A stretch of 64,000 nucleotides of DNA from Anabaena subtropica FACHB-260 (GCF_014697105.1 NZ_JACJRF010000005.1:62001-126000); one strand, 5' to 3'; shown: positions 40,948 to 53,141, counted from the first letter of the stretch. Made by a program: numbers and translations. Notes: generated from the letters alone by a model not told the origin.

Positions 40948-41808
40948 ATGGTTTTGTATGTATGCTTTGGGAAGATTTCAAATTGTAAAATTCTTCTTTC
41001 CACTTTTTTTTTCACTAAGAAATTTTTAAAAAATTTTCAGGATAATGAAACTTTATTTAACAATCTTGATGTAGAAAAAATTGTTTCAACTCTAGAAAAA
41101 GAAGGACTTTACTTGGGGATAAATTTACCTCAGGATGTAGCAAAGACAATTTTTGAATTTGCTATGCAAGAAAATTGTTATGGAAACCAAGCTTTACATC
41201 TAGGTTTCAAATATGATGATAAAGAAAAAGCAGAATTAAACTCTGGGCAAAAATTTACAATTGGTCAATACTATAATACTGCTAATTCTTGCACAATTAT
41301 CAAAAAATTACAAGCCGATCCAAAATTATTAGAAATTGCTAGTAAATATTTAAATGTGCAAGCTATATATGTAGGAACTAGGCTCTGGTGGAGTTTTGCG
41401 GGAGACAAAGAACTCATTAATCAACATAACTTTGGTCAAAGTTTTCATTACGATCTAGATGATTATAAACATCTTTGTTTTTTCTTTTATCTAGTAGATG
41501 TAGATATATATACGGGGCCACATATATGTATCCGAGGTAGCCATAAAAATAAAAAATTATCCTATTTGTTTCTTTTTAATTCGCCAAAATCTATTGCTGA
41601 TCAAGATATTATAGATTATTATAATTTTGAATCTCTAATAACTATTTGTGGTAAATCAGGTTTTGGATTTGCCGAAGATCCATTCTGTATACATAAGGGA
41701 ATGAATCCCATTAATAAAGATCGCTTGATTTTACAAATCAGATTTTCTATAAATGACTATGGCATATTACATGATGATGTAGATATATCCTTACTTAAAA
41801 ATTGTTGA
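40948..41808 (+). CDS. Phytanoyl-CoA dioxygenase (PhyH)-like, putative Fe(II)/2-oxoglutarate oxygenase
   Basis: FHYDLDDYKHL (HxD), distal FCIHKGMNP (His) and DRLILQIRF (Arg) in the expected order. Confidence 0.68.
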   Translation: MVLYVCFGKISNCKILLSTFFFTKKFLKNFQDNETLFNNLDVEKIVSTLEKEGLYLGINLPQDVAKTIFEFAMQENCYGNQALHLGFKYDDKEKAELNSGQKFTIGQYYNTANSCTIIKKLQADPKLLEIASKYLNVQAIYVGTRLWWSFAGDKELINQHNFGQSFHYDLDDYKHLCFFFYLVDVDIYTGPHICIRGSHKNKKLSYLFLFNSPKSIADQDIIDYYNFESLITICGKSGFGFAEDPFCIHKGMNPINKDRLILQIRFSINDYGILHDDVDISLLKNC

Positions 41809-42050
41809 TAAATACAATAATTTTGAAAAAATAATTGATGAGTAAAATTTGTTTTACTCACTTAGTTACCTTCTTCTGAGAAACTTTTTACTCTACCTGT
41901 AAAGGCTGGATACCCATGACTGTCTAATCAGTATTTAAGAGTTTGAAACTCAAGCACAGTAAGAAGTATGAAACGAGTTTCAACGCCAAGCATGGAAATT
42001 TTCTAGGGAGTGGGTACTGGGATGTTGACTCAGCACTCCCCACTCAAAAC

Positions 42051-43673
42051 TTAATTAGCCTTGCCATTCTCCTGGGGGTATAGCAACTGACTATCATTTA
42101 CCCAGACTGCTTGTTGTGGTACGGGTATAGAAATACCTGCCTGGTCGAAGGCGATTTTGAGGCGGCGGCGGTATTCTCTGGCTACATCCCATTGCTTGAG
42201 GGGTTGTGTTTTAATCCAGACGCGAATAATTAAACCGCGATCGCCAAAGTTATCGATTCCCAATACTTGCGGTGTTTCGATAATTCGTCTTTGCCAAAGG
42301 GGGTCTTGATTCATCTTCAAAGCTACATCGCCAATCAACTTCAAAGCTTGATCAATATCGGCTTGATAGTCTACTGGAACAGTTAAATCAGCTCTTGACC
42401 AACGACTAGAAAGATTAGCCACAATTTTAATTTCGCTGTTAGGAATCGTAATTAATCTTCCTTCTGCATCTCGCAGCTGAGTCATTCGCAGATTGAGATT
42501 TTCTACTAAACCTCCCACATCTCCTACATTAATCACATCGCCCAAAGCGTACTGGTCTTCTAAGATAATCAAGAAGCCGTTAATTGCATCTTTAATTAAG
42601 TTCTGGGAGGCAAGGGAAACAGCTACACCCACTAAACTCGCACCAGCTAGTAAAGGTACTATATCTATACTTAACAAAATCAATGCTAACAAGATTGCCA
42701 CTATCACACAAATAATAGTTGCAATACTTTTAGTCACGCCAGAAAAAGTAGAAACTCGCAGTTGTAACCTTTCCGAAGTCTCAGACGTTAGTAAAGCACC
42801 ACTGCTGATGAGAGTGCTAGTAAAGCGGTCAATCAGCGCATAGATCAAACGAATCGCCACATAAGTTCCCACTACTACCACAGCTAATCTCAAGGGAATT
42901 TGCGCTGCTGAGAGAATGGCTATTTGCAATGTGCGTGTGTAAGGAAATAAACCCAAGATAATGAAATTTCCACCTCCCCAAATCCCTGCTTGCGTTAATT
43001 GAAACAGACGTTTTTTGACTTCTTGGAGATGCTGATGTTGTTGTTGATTGAGCTTGGTTGTAATCTGTTTCGTAGTTGGTGAAGAAGCAGAGTTAGATTG
43101 TAGAAATTTCTGGCGGGAACGACGTTGCCAGCGAGTTACTCCCCAACTAGCAATAAGCATTGTTAATGCAATGCCAACAGCAATTTGACTACGGTTGATT
43201 AAAAATTGTGGTTGCCGTTCTTGCCTTGCTCTTTGTAAGTCTTGCCTTAACGACTGTCTAATGTTTTCGGCTAATTCCCAAGGATCTCCTTGTCCCAAAT
43301 TTAAACTGGCATCTTGGGAATTGACAGTCATGAGGTAACGATTGTTGACATAAATTACTGGCAATTCATTGACTTTGCGGACTTGTACATCAGCTTCTGT
43401 AGCAGACGATCGCAAAAAACTTTGAGTAATATCTCGCAAACTCTGCTCAATGGTTTCTATCCGTTCTGGAAGGTTTGCTCTCGTTGCTGATACCTGAAAT
43501 AAGCGGCGACCATCCAAATGAACCCAGCCAGACACAACTCTATTGTCTGATTCGTTGCTGATCACATTGGGTACTTGTATCTGTGGTATCAACGGAAATT
43601 GGGCTGTAGCTTTTGGTATGGAAACAACTGTGATAGCCATTGAACCAGCGATCGCCAAAAAGTGAAATCGCAC
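42051..43673 (-). CDS. Mechanosensitive ion channel family protein (MscS)
   Basis: LLAGASLVGVAVSLASQNLIKDAINGFLIILEDQYALGDVINVGDVGGLVENLNLRMTQLRDAEGRLITIPNSEI. Confidence 0.93.
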   Translation of the reverse strand: MRFHFLAIAGSMAITVVSIPKATAQFPLIPQIQVPNVISNESDNRVVSGWVHLDGRRLFQVSATRANLPERIETIEQSLRDITQSFLRSSATEADVQVRKVNELPVIYVNNRYLMTVNSQDASLNLGQGDPWELAENIRQSLRQDLQRARQERQPQFLINRSQIAVGIALTMLIASWGVTRWQRRSRQKFLQSNSASSPTTKQITTKLNQQQHQHLQEVKKRLFQLTQAGIWGGGNFIILGLFPYTRTLQIAILSAAQIPLRLAVVVVGTYVAIRLIYALIDRFTSTLISSGALLTSETSERLQLRVSTFSGVTKSIATIICVIVAILLALILLSIDIVPLLAGASLVGVAVSLASQNLIKDAINGFLIILEDQYALGDVINVGDVGGLVENLNLRMTQLRDAEGRLITIPNSEIKIVANLSSRWSRADLTVPVDYQADIDQALKLIGDVALKMNQDPLWQRRIIETPQVLGIDNFGDRGLIIRVWIKTQPLKQWDVAREYRRRLKIAFDQAGISIPVPQQAVWVNDSQLLYPQENGKAN

Positions 43674-44024
43674 TCCACACCTCCTTAAATTATCAATTTA
43701 GAGCCGGATACTAATGTTTCCTTAGCCATAGTCCACAATCAATGTCAGTAATTGTACCTATCTAAAGTTGAATTTTTCCTTTTAAGTAGTTGAAAAAAGC
43801 AAGTATTTTTCATGGATTTACTATCTTGAGATAGATGACGATTAAATTCATCTACTTTGGGTAATAGCTAAAGAAAACATTGATATACTCTTACCAAAAA
43901 TTAAGTTAAAAAGAAAAAGCCGGGCATGGCGTTGACATTGAGCTTGGTAAACGTCAAGCTAGTCCAGAGAACCATTGACTAGCTCTTGGGTAATTACCCC
44001 CAAAATTTGCTAGTCGTGGAATAA

Positions 44025-45359
<1,335 letters not shown>

Positions 45360-45385
45360 TATCAATTTATTCATTAATTTTTTAG

Positions 45386-45414
45386 GGATAGGCGTTTTTG
45401 CCTATCCTTTTTTG
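45386..45414 (+). terminator. Rho-independent terminator of ahcY
   Basis: GGATAGGC-gttttt-GCCTATCC followed by TTTTTTG. Confidence 0.88.
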
Positions 45415-45476
45415 TTTCTCACGTAGAGACGCAGAGAGGAATGGATTAATAAGATTTAGATTATAGTTAAACTTAC

Positions 45477-45512
45477 GGTAGGGTGTGTTATCGCGCAGCG
45501 CAACGCACCATC
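45477..45512. repeat. Partial copy of the gtagggtgtgtt...caacgcacc repeat family
   Basis: ggtagggtgtgttatcgcgcagcgcaacgcaccatc, nearly identical to 62319-62354. Confidence 0.65.
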
Positions 45513-45753
45513 TATAGCTAATCAATTAGTAGAGTTAGGAGTGCCGAAAACAGATATTGTTTTAGGTTTTAAATCACCTTAGCCAAACAGGCAAATCCTG
45601 ATGTGAGGTGTTATTTTTAGAGAAAGCGAATATTCGTTGTAGTAGTGCGATCGCACCGCATAATCTGGAGTTGGCGTAAATACAGATGTTATTCCCAGGA
45701 CAATTATTTACGCCAATTTAACATATAAGCTGAAAATGCAAAATTGCTGGAGT

Positions 45754-46362
45754 CTAACCCACAGCTAACTTACCCCAACTGACATAAGGTAAATTACTAG
45801 CCGTTACCCGAATTTGCTCGGTGTTAGCCACCAACTGACCGCAAGCATCCCAAGCGCCAGTAATAAATGTGCTTCTCGTCCCTTCACCAATAGAAACTGG
45901 GGCTGTGAAATCACCAACTTGCACTTGCAGAGTTTCTAAATTGATGCTGACAGGTGCTTGGGGATTCGCTGCTACCAATTCTTGCAGTTGTTTGACGATC
46001 GCCTCATCACCTGTGACACAAGGCACACCTATCGCCACGCAATTACCGAAGAAAATTTCTGCAAAGCTTTCACCAATAACAGCTTGAATCCCCCATTTAG
46101 CTAAAGCTTGGGGTGCGTGTTCCCGCGATGAACCACAGCCGAAATTACGGTTAACTATTAAAATGTTTGCATCTTGATACTGGGCTTGATCAAAAGGATG
46201 CTCACCTTTTAGGGCTGTCCGGTCATCAATGAACGCACCTTCACCCAACCCATCAAAAGTAACAGCCTTCAGATAACGAGCCGGAATGATGCGATCGGTA
46301 TCTATATCATTACCGACTAAAGGTATGCCACGCCCTATAACTTCTCTAACTTCACTCACCAT
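45754..46362 (-). CDS. leuD: 3-isopropylmalate dehydratase small subunit
   Basis: [17 protein letters not shown]...[41 protein letters not shown]. Confidence 0.95.
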   Translation of the reverse strand: MVSEVREVIGRGIPLVGNDIDTDRIIPARYLKAVTFDGLGEGAFIDDRTALKGEHPFDQAQYQDANILIVNRNFGCGSSREHAPQALAKWGIQAVIGESFAEIFFGNCVAIGVPCVTGDEAIVKQLQELVAANPQAPVSINLETLQVQVGDFTAPVSIGEGTRSTFITGAWDACGQLVANTEQIRVTASNLPYVSWGKLAVG

Positions 46363-46447
46363 AATTGTAATTTTTAGCTAAATAAATGTCTTTGAGTAAG
46401 GAGTAATGAGTAAGGAGCTTTTTCATCACCCCTAAACCCCTAAACCC

Positions 46448-47851
46448 CTACAACAACTCCCGCACGTCCGAAACTTCACCCTTAATTGCAGCCGTGACTA
46501 CCATCGCCGGACTCATTAACAAGGTGCGACCAGCAGCTGATCCTTGTCGTCCTTTAAAGTTGCGGTTGGAGGAAGAAGCACTGATTTGTCTACCTTCAAG
46601 TTTGTCAGGGTTCATCGCCAAGCACATCGAACATCCGGGTTCGCGCCATTCAAAGCCTGCGGCCTCAAATATTTTATCTAATCCTTCAGCTTCTGCGGCT
46701 TTTTTGACTCGTTCGGAACCGGGAACCACAAAGGCCTTGACTCCTTCTGCTACATGGCGACCTTTAGCGATTTTTGCAGCTTCTTGCAAGTCGCTGAGTC
46801 TACCATTAGTGCAGCTACCGATGAAGCAAACATCAATTTTAGTCCCCTTAATCGGTTGACCAGGATATAAATCCATATAACGGTAGGCTTCTTCGGCTAC
46901 AAAGCGGTCTTCTTCTAGCAGTTCTTCTGGCTGGGGAATCAACTGGTTGACACCAATACCTTGACCAGGGGTAATCCCCCAAGTCACAGTCGGGGGAATA
47001 TCCGCAGCGTTGAATACTACCACATCATCGTATTCAGCATCAGCATCACTCTTGATCGATTCCCACCAAGCCATAGCTTGCTCCCACTCATCACCTTTGG
47101 GGGCAAAGTCTTTACCTTGGAGATAATCATAAGTCACTTGATCGGGATTGACATAACCGCATCTAGCGCCACCTTCAATGGCCATATTGCAGACTGTCAT
47201 CCGTTCTTCCATGTTCATTTGCTCAAAGGTAGTACCCGCGTATTCGTAGGCGTAACCTACACCACCTTTAACCCCAAGGGTGCGGATGATATGCAGGATG
47301 ACATCTTTCGCATAAACACCGGGGTTAAGAGTACCGTTGACTTCAATTTTACGGACTTTGAGTTTAGACAAGGATAGGGTTTGGGAGGCGAGAACGTCCC
47401 GCACTTGGCTAGTACCGATGCCAAAAGCGATCGCCCCAAAAGCCCCATGACTGGAAGTGTGGCTATCACCACAGGCGATGGTCATTCCTGGTTGTGTCAG
47501 TCCCAGTTCTGGCGCAATTACATGAACTATACCTTGGTTGCCAGAACCGATATTGTAAAAAGTAATGTTATTTTCTTGACAATTTTGCTCTAGCGCCTGG
47601 ATCATTTCTTCTGCCAAGCGATCGACAAAGGGACGTGCCTGATTCTCTGTAGGTACAATATGATCTACCGTCGCCACAGTACGCTCAGGAAATAGTACTT
47701 TTAAACCTCGTTCCCGTAACATAGCAAAGGCTTGTGGACTAGTGACTTCATGGATTAGGTGCAACCCGATAAATAGTTGCGTCAGCCCTGAAGGAAGTGT
47801 ACCAACAGTGTGTAAGTCCCAAACTTTATCAAACAGGGTTCCTTTGCTCAT
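46448..47851 (-). CDS. leuC: 3-isopropylmalate dehydratase large subunit
   Basis: [14 protein letters not shown]...[24 protein letters not shown]...[18 protein letters not shown]...[11 protein letters not shown]. Confidence 0.96.
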   Translation of the reverse strand: MSKGTLFDKVWDLHTVGTLPSGLTQLFIGLHLIHEVTSPQAFAMLRERGLKVLFPERTVATVDHIVPTENQARPFVDRLAEEMIQALEQNCQENNITFYNIGSGNQGIVHVIAPELGLTQPGMTIACGDSHTSSHGAFGAIAFGIGTSQVRDVLASQTLSLSKLKVRKIEVNGTLNPGVYAKDVILHIIRTLGVKGGVGYAYEYAGTTFEQMNMEERMTVCNMAIEGGARCGYVNPDQVTYDYLQGKDFAPKGDEWEQAMAWWESIKSDADAEYDDVVVFNAADIPPTVTWGITPGQGIGVNQLIPQPEELLEEDRFVAEEAYRYMDLYPGQPIKGTKIDVCFIGSCTNGRLSDLQEAAKIAKGRHVAEGVKAFVVPGSERVKKAAEAEGLDKIFEAAGFEWREPGCSMCLAMNPDKLEGRQISASSSNRNFKGRQGSAAGRTLLMSPAMVVTAAIKGEVSDVRELL

Positions 47852-48055
47852 ACGTCTATCGTTAAGTAACGAGTCAGAGTTTTTATAGTATCAAAAAAAA
47901 GTCAAGCTTTTTCCATCATCGAACTAATTGCCAAAACCTTCACTGAACTGTATTTTGCGAAAAACTGCATCTGGTAGACTTGATAAGTCCTATACTGTCG
48001 ATGGCTCCACTATGCAGACAGTATATGTTCTACAGTTAGGCCAGAGGAAGATAGT

Positions 48056-49030
48056 ATGTCGTGGATGGAATTGAGCCTCGATACAATACCCGAAGGAGTT
48101 GATTGGGTTTGTACACTAGTGGCTGAAACTATCACTATTGAGGATATTTACATCACAGAATATCAGGAAATCAACCAACCTGAATTAGTCGCAGAAAATG
48201 CGACCCATCCTAGTTGGGCGTTTACGATTAAATTATACCTAGCCTGTGATGTCCATTTGCGGACACGTATAGATAAAATTGCGAATCTGCTATTTCCCTT
48301 AGAGCGTACAGGATTAGCAACAGCAATTCAAACAAATGTAGTTGAGGAAAAACTCGCAAACGCAAACATCCTCAACCCTGTCATTCATCACATTGGTAAA
48401 CGGTTCGTTGTGTTAGCTCCCAATGTACCTTATGAATCAGAAACAGCAGACCAAGTTACTTTGAGACTGAATAAAAGCTTTTCCTTCGGTAGTGGGTTTC
48501 ATCCAGCAACAATTCTCAGCCTCAAATTGATTGAGCGATATATCATCCCTGGAATGAATACCCTTGATTTGGGTTCGGGTTCAGGTATTCTCAGTGTGGC
48601 AATGGCAAAATTAGGTGCAACTGTCTTAGCCTTAGATAATGATAGTGTTGCTGTGCAAGCAACTCAAGATGCTGTGCTTTGTAACAGCGTTGAGCAACAA
48701 GTAACAGTCATGGCAGGAAGTCTAGGGTCTGGTAGCGATTTGGGGCATTGGATGAACCAAGAAACTATTGATCATGTGTCAACAATTCAGCCGACAAAAA
48801 GCTTTGATCTCATAGTTGCAAATATCCTGGCACGAGTTCATGTTGCTCTCGCTGATGATTTCCAATGTGCATTGCGTCAAACAAATGCAGATGGAGGAAT
48901 ATTAATTGCATCTGGCTTTACCATTGATCATGAGGAAAGTGTTGCGATCGCTTTCACACAGGCAGGTTTAGAGTTGGTTGAGCGTGAGCAATTGAATGAG
49001 TGGGTTGCTTTTGCTTATCGCTTGGTGTAA
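48056..49030 (+). CDS. PrmA-like (ribosomal L11 methyltransferase family) SAM methyltransferase
   Basis: FGSGFHPATILSLKLIERYIIPGMNTLDLGSGSGILSVAMAKLGATVLALDND...FDLIVANILARVHVALADDF. Confidence 0.78.
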   Translation: MSWMELSLDTIPEGVDWVCTLVAETITIEDIYITEYQEINQPELVAENATHPSWAFTIKLYLACDVHLRTRIDKIANLLFPLERTGLATAIQTNVVEEKLANANILNPVIHHIGKRFVVLAPNVPYESETADQVTLRLNKSFSFGSGFHPATILSLKLIERYIIPGMNTLDLGSGSGILSVAMAKLGATVLALDNDSVAVQATQDAVLCNSVEQQVTVMAGSLGSGSDLGHWMNQETIDHVSTIQPTKSFDLIVANILARVHVALADDFQCALRQTNADGGILIASGFTIDHEESVAIAFTQAGLELVEREQLNEWVAFAYRLV

Positions 49031-49038
49031 CAGCAGCA

Positions 49039-49209
49039 TTATCGAATGTAAGTAACCCTATGTTTATCAATCAATTGAGATGACAATTCTGAATGATATG
49101 TCTGTTTGAGAATTGGCATTTCTTGCCAACAATTTCGACAAAAAAAGTAGACCTCATGACTGCGGATATGGCGTAAAAGCCGATTAGAGCAGCAAGGACA
49201 ATTATTCAT
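49039..49209 (-). CDS. 56-aa zinc-ribbon mini-protein (below ORF-track size cutoff)
   Basis: Manual translation: MNNCPCCSNRLLRHIRSHEVYFFCRNCWQEMPILKQTYHSELSSQLIDKHRVTYIR-stop; CPCC and CRNC pairs. Confidence 0.72.
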   Translation of the reverse strand: MNNCPCCSNRLLRHIRSHEVYFFCRNCWQEMPILKQTYHSELSSQLIDKHRVTYIR

Positions 49210-49672
49210 GATGTTTAAAAATTTTAAAAAAGTGATCTCAAAAAAATTTTGTAGTTATGTAACTAATAATTTAGTCACTTAACTATTTAAATAATTATGT
49301 TTTTACTCAATAATATCTTCAGTAAAAGCACGTAAAATAAGTATAAAGATTCTTGAAGAGAGTAATTTATTAAGTATGCTTACTTATATAAATACCGCCT
49401 GATCTGATTTGGCACTCAAATTATTAGCATTGGTATAAGAAAAAACCTCAAATAGTTAACTCATAATTCATGAAAGCCAAGTTATTTTATGAGTATAATT
49501 ACTGGCTTTGTGACAATCTGCTGACCATTTTGCAATTTTAGTCCTTGGGTTTCTGTGGTGAAAAATTAATTTATCTAAGCACAGAGATACAGAGACAAAA
49601 GCAAAAGATACAGCCACACCTTAGTTCGTCAAAAAATACAGCCTAATTCAAGAGCATCGCATATTGAATTGT

Positions 49673-50272
49673 TTACGCCGATCGCCTAAATTGCTGTTCT
49701 TGGTGATGTTGCTGTAATTTATACATATAATTGAATAAATGCCAGCAATACTCCTCTGGTAATCCGCAGGTGATTGCTCCCCGGAGAACGACATTAAAGT
49801 ACCAGTCGTTAGGCGCAACTTCTTCCTCTAATTTGTTCACCACTACGTAGGTGCGAACATCCTCATATACTTTATTGTGGCTGTGAATCTCTACTGATTC
49901 ATGACGATAGAGGTTTTGGGAAACACCTTCACGTTGATCTAAGTATTCACTTAAGCGCAAAGGTAGTTGATAAAGAACACCTTTGACACTAGCTTTGGGG
50001 TCTTGAACTATATCTAAAACGCCACATTTACGGGTTGGTAAGTAGAGATGGAAACCTAGACGATAGCCTTTTAACACTCCAGGGCCGATGATATAAGGGT
50101 GGGTATTCTCACCAAGCGATCGCTTCAAATCCACCGGACACATACAAGAACCATAAGCAAAATAATAGAACATCGGCTCTTTATGTAACTGATGTTGCAA
50201 TTTCATTTCTAACTTTACAGGATGATGAGGTTGCACCCAAGTATGGTGTGGATGTGAGGTTTGATGGCTCAT
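49673..50272 (-). CDS. Gamma-glutamylcyclotransferase-like family protein
   Basis: MFYYFAYGSCMCPVDLKRSLGE...GVLKGYRLGFHLY...VKGVLYQLPLRLSEYLDQREG. Confidence 0.85.
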   Translation of the reverse strand: MSHQTSHPHHTWVQPHHPVKLEMKLQHQLHKEPMFYYFAYGSCMCPVDLKRSLGENTHPYIIGPGVLKGYRLGFHLYLPTRKCGVLDIVQDPKASVKGVLYQLPLRLSEYLDQREGVSQNLYRHESVEIHSHNKVYEDVRTYVVVNKLEEEVAPNDWYFNVVLRGAITCGLPEEYCWHLFNYMYKLQQHHQEQQFRRSA

Positions 50273-50410
50273 TGACCCCTGGAAGTATTTACAACTATCA
50301 AGATTCTACTACGAATATTTTAATATATACAACTGTATTTCGACCGATAAACCGTAGTTTTTAGGTTGAAAATATGAAAAGCACAACTTGAACGCTAGAT
50401 TTTTGCCTTT

Positions 50411-50572
50411 CTCTGTGCCTCAGTGCCTCTGTGGTTATACCATTTTGGATTTGAGATTTTGGATGGAAAACCGCTTAGTGTATTTGGATTTCCTCCGTCC
50501 ATCTGTCCTGATCATTTTTCCAATTGGTATTAAATAAACTATTTTTTACCACAAAAGCACTAAGAACACTCA
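50411..50572. repeat. Imperfect long-loop inverted repeat, ctctgtgcc...tctgtggt / accacaaaagcac... family
   Basis: ctctgtgcctcagtgcctctgtggtta versus ttaccacaaaagcactaagaacactcag. Confidence 0.5.
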
Positions 50573-50592
50573 GTCCCTATTCTCAAAACATA

Positions 50593-51990
50593 TCATTGAG
50601 CATTAGTAACAATATTGCTCCAAACTCGAACTATGGCTTGTAAATCCTGAGGCAAGTTATTTTGAGAAATATCGTTGTACTCAACCGTACCATCTTGACT
50701 GGTAAGAGTATAAGTAATGTAATCAGCACTGCCTCTGGATGCTGGATAGCGCAGATTATTAAATTCACCTCCATAGCGTCTGAGTAATTGCTCAAACTGT
50801 TGTAATTGGCGACGATTCAGACGGCGCACACTGCGTTCAGAATCATTGGCATCACCAATACGCACACGAATCAATTGCCCATCATTGAGTAAAACTGTCT
50901 CATAGGTTCTGCCAGCAAAGCCACCATGAGAAATTGTGCGGAACAACACATTTCTATCTAAGGGTGGTGGTAATTCACCAGCAGAAATACGTACTGGTTG
51001 AATTGTGCCAGTAGTATTACGAATAGTGTTACTAGCAGATCGATTGAACTTGACCAAAGAATTGTTGTCAGTATGATATACAAACCGTTCTCTACCTATG
51101 GTGACAATTACACGCCAACCAGGTACTTGAGCAAAAGTACAAACACCCCCATCTAAATCTAGACAGCCATTACTCCAAACTACCCGTTCTGCTTGAGTAA
51201 TATTTTTCGGACTGAGGGCAATTTTAGTTCTAGCACGGTTGGCAGCATCTGCTAACACCTCTTGTACAATGGATGGTGGTAAATTTGCAGTTGTGTTACT
51301 GCCAGTTTTTAACTGAACTCTAGAACCATTTTCATTAGAAACAAATACCCAACGTTGGTTACTAGCACCCACTGTTACTTGCCAACCAGAGACTAAATTT
51401 TGATCGCAGGGATTGGGAAAGGTGGGGCGATAATCACAACCTTGAACCCAATTTGTTGGCTGAAATTCTAAAATACTCAGCGCTCTAGCTGGTAATCTTG
51501 TAACTTCACTAGCCTGGCGTAAAACGGCATTTCTCACATTTTGGGGTAATCTGCTAGTGTTACCTCGCTCATTTAGTCTAACTACAGAACCTGTTTGATT
51601 TGTGTGATAAATCCAGGTTTGTCTACCACGAGCAACCACAACTCGCCAACCAGGAACTAATACCTGAGTACAGAGTTCATCAGGTCGCTGTAGTTCTAAA
51701 CAACCATTGCGCCAAGTCTGTTGACGATACTCTGTAATTTGCAAAGCTCTGGCAGAAATTCCTTCTCTACTTGATAAATCCCTTAATACAGCATTAGCTA
51801 CGGGACGAGGTAAACTGGTCGATCTAACATTTTGTTTGAGCAGTTCATTTGGTGTTTCTGCTAGAAAATCGACAGATGAAGCATGGGCATTTTTGATGAA
51901 TGTGAATCCACTACCAACAGATAAAATGCCAGTCAAAATTAAAGCAGTAATAATTTGAGCTTGTTTGGTATGACGATAAATTTGCAGCAT
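50593..51990 (-). CDS. Secreted/exported hypothetical protein with three tandem about 100-aa Cys-pair modules
   Basis: Signal-like N-terminus (ILTGILSVGSGFTFIKNAHA) and three repeats of LPxxVxxxVL...WxxGC...C...VxGWxVxV...RxxxxVY/FHT/SN...VxL. Confidence 0.75.
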   Translation of the reverse strand: MLQIYRHTKQAQIITALILTGILSVGSGFTFIKNAHASSVDFLAETPNELLKQNVRSTSLPRPVANAVLRDLSSREGISARALQITEYRQQTWRNGCLELQRPDELCTQVLVPGWRVVVARGRQTWIYHTNQTGSVVRLNERGNTSRLPQNVRNAVLRQASEVTRLPARALSILEFQPTNWVQGCDYRPTFPNPCDQNLVSGWQVTVGASNQRWVFVSNENGSRVQLKTGSNTTANLPPSIVQEVLADAANRARTKIALSPKNITQAERVVWSNGCLDLDGGVCTFAQVPGWRVIVTIGRERFVYHTDNNSLVKFNRSASNTIRNTTGTIQPVRISAGELPPPLDRNVLFRTISHGGFAGRTYETVLLNDGQLIRVRIGDANDSERSVRRLNRRQLQQFEQLLRRYGGEFNNLRYPASRGSADYITYTLTSQDGTVEYNDISQNNLPQDLQAIVRVWSNIVTNAQ

Positions 51991-52258
51991 AATTTTTCAG
52001 ATAAAACGCTGACATCAGCGATTAGAGTTAGTATTGCAAGGATCAAAAATTAATACCTAACAAATAAGAACAATTCCGTAATTATTCCCAAAATAACGCT
52101 ACTTGGGATTCCTTTCTGGTCTGTCTTCTTAATGTAGATATGAAGATAGACGCTAGTGTATTAATTCTTTGTTCCTAAGTCGTTTTAGATAAATGGGGAA
52201 AAGGAAGGAGATGGGGAGAAAAAATTTATCTATACACCAATTCCCAATCCCATCAGTA

Positions 52259-52762
52259 CTAAGCACTGAGAACTGGAGCTTCAATGAATTGATTTTGAAG
52301 ATCATCAAATCTAATGGTGTTAGCTGCCCAATTTTTTAAATCAGGTGCTAACCAGATTAATTTTTGTAGAATTTCGTCGTTGACCCACAACACCAAGGGA
52401 AAATAGAAATCTTTGCGAAACTCATCTCGCATGATATTCGTACTGAGAATGAGTTCGTTAATTGCAGCTACGGATTCTAAACCCCGAATCATCAAAACTT
52501 CAGGTTGAGCAGTTCCCAGTGAGGTTTTAATGGTTGTGTATAGTGTCTCCTGTGTTGGTGATAGGGTAATCTCGTGAATGTTGGTTAATGAAGATGCCTT
52601 GAAGCAATTTAGTATTTGCTGCTGTTTTGTAACAGAATTGCAACAAGCTAGTATTAGTGAAAACTCGCCGCCAGACAGCATTATCGCCCTTTTTAATCTC
52701 TTGGTGGCTGCGGTAATGTCTGTTAGTAGGTCTTGCGAGTTACTTAAGCTTTTCATTATCAA
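52259..52762 (-). CDS. Stand-alone homologue of N-terminal domain found in cyanobacterial TPR/NTPase-type proteins
   Basis: AIMLSGGEFSLILACCN...EITLSPTQETLYTTIKTSLG...VLMIRGLESVAAINELILSTNIMRDEFRKDFYFPLVLWVNDEILQKLIWLAPDLKNWAANTIRFD. Confidence 0.6.
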   Translation of the reverse strand: MIMKSLSNSQDLLTDITAATKRLKRAIMLSGGEFSLILACCNSVTKQQQILNCFKASSLTNIHEITLSPTQETLYTTIKTSLGTAQPEVLMIRGLESVAAINELILSTNIMRDEFRKDFYFPLVLWVNDEILQKLIWLAPDLKNWAANTIRFDDLQNQFIEAPVLSA

Positions 52763-53141
52763 CCCTATTTGTGGTTTTTAAAGTTGCTTAACATCTTGTA
52801 CAAGTTACTTAATATATGATCATTATTATTTTAAGTAACTTTTAACTATCTTATCTCAAGTTTTCCTTGTTATTACTTAGGATTTTTATAAAAATACACT
52901 ATTTGTTCGATGTTAAGTAAAAATTTTCACAATCATCAAATAAATATAAAGATTTCGTAGTTTTTACAAAAAACTAATAGCAGCAAAATTGCCAGTTTTT
53001 TGTCTAAAAAAATCTTGGCTGAAGTAGCGTAACACCATGTACAAAAGCTTTTGACCACTGAGGACTAACAAAACAGCGAAACTTCTGCTTAACTATTACA
53101 GTCATGCTTCATGTTTTATTTGCTGATGTTTGTAAAAATTT

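Noticed and set aside
46494-47377. 121- and 138-aa + strand ORFs
   Set aside because: Antisense shadows of leuC, a highly conserved enzyme gene
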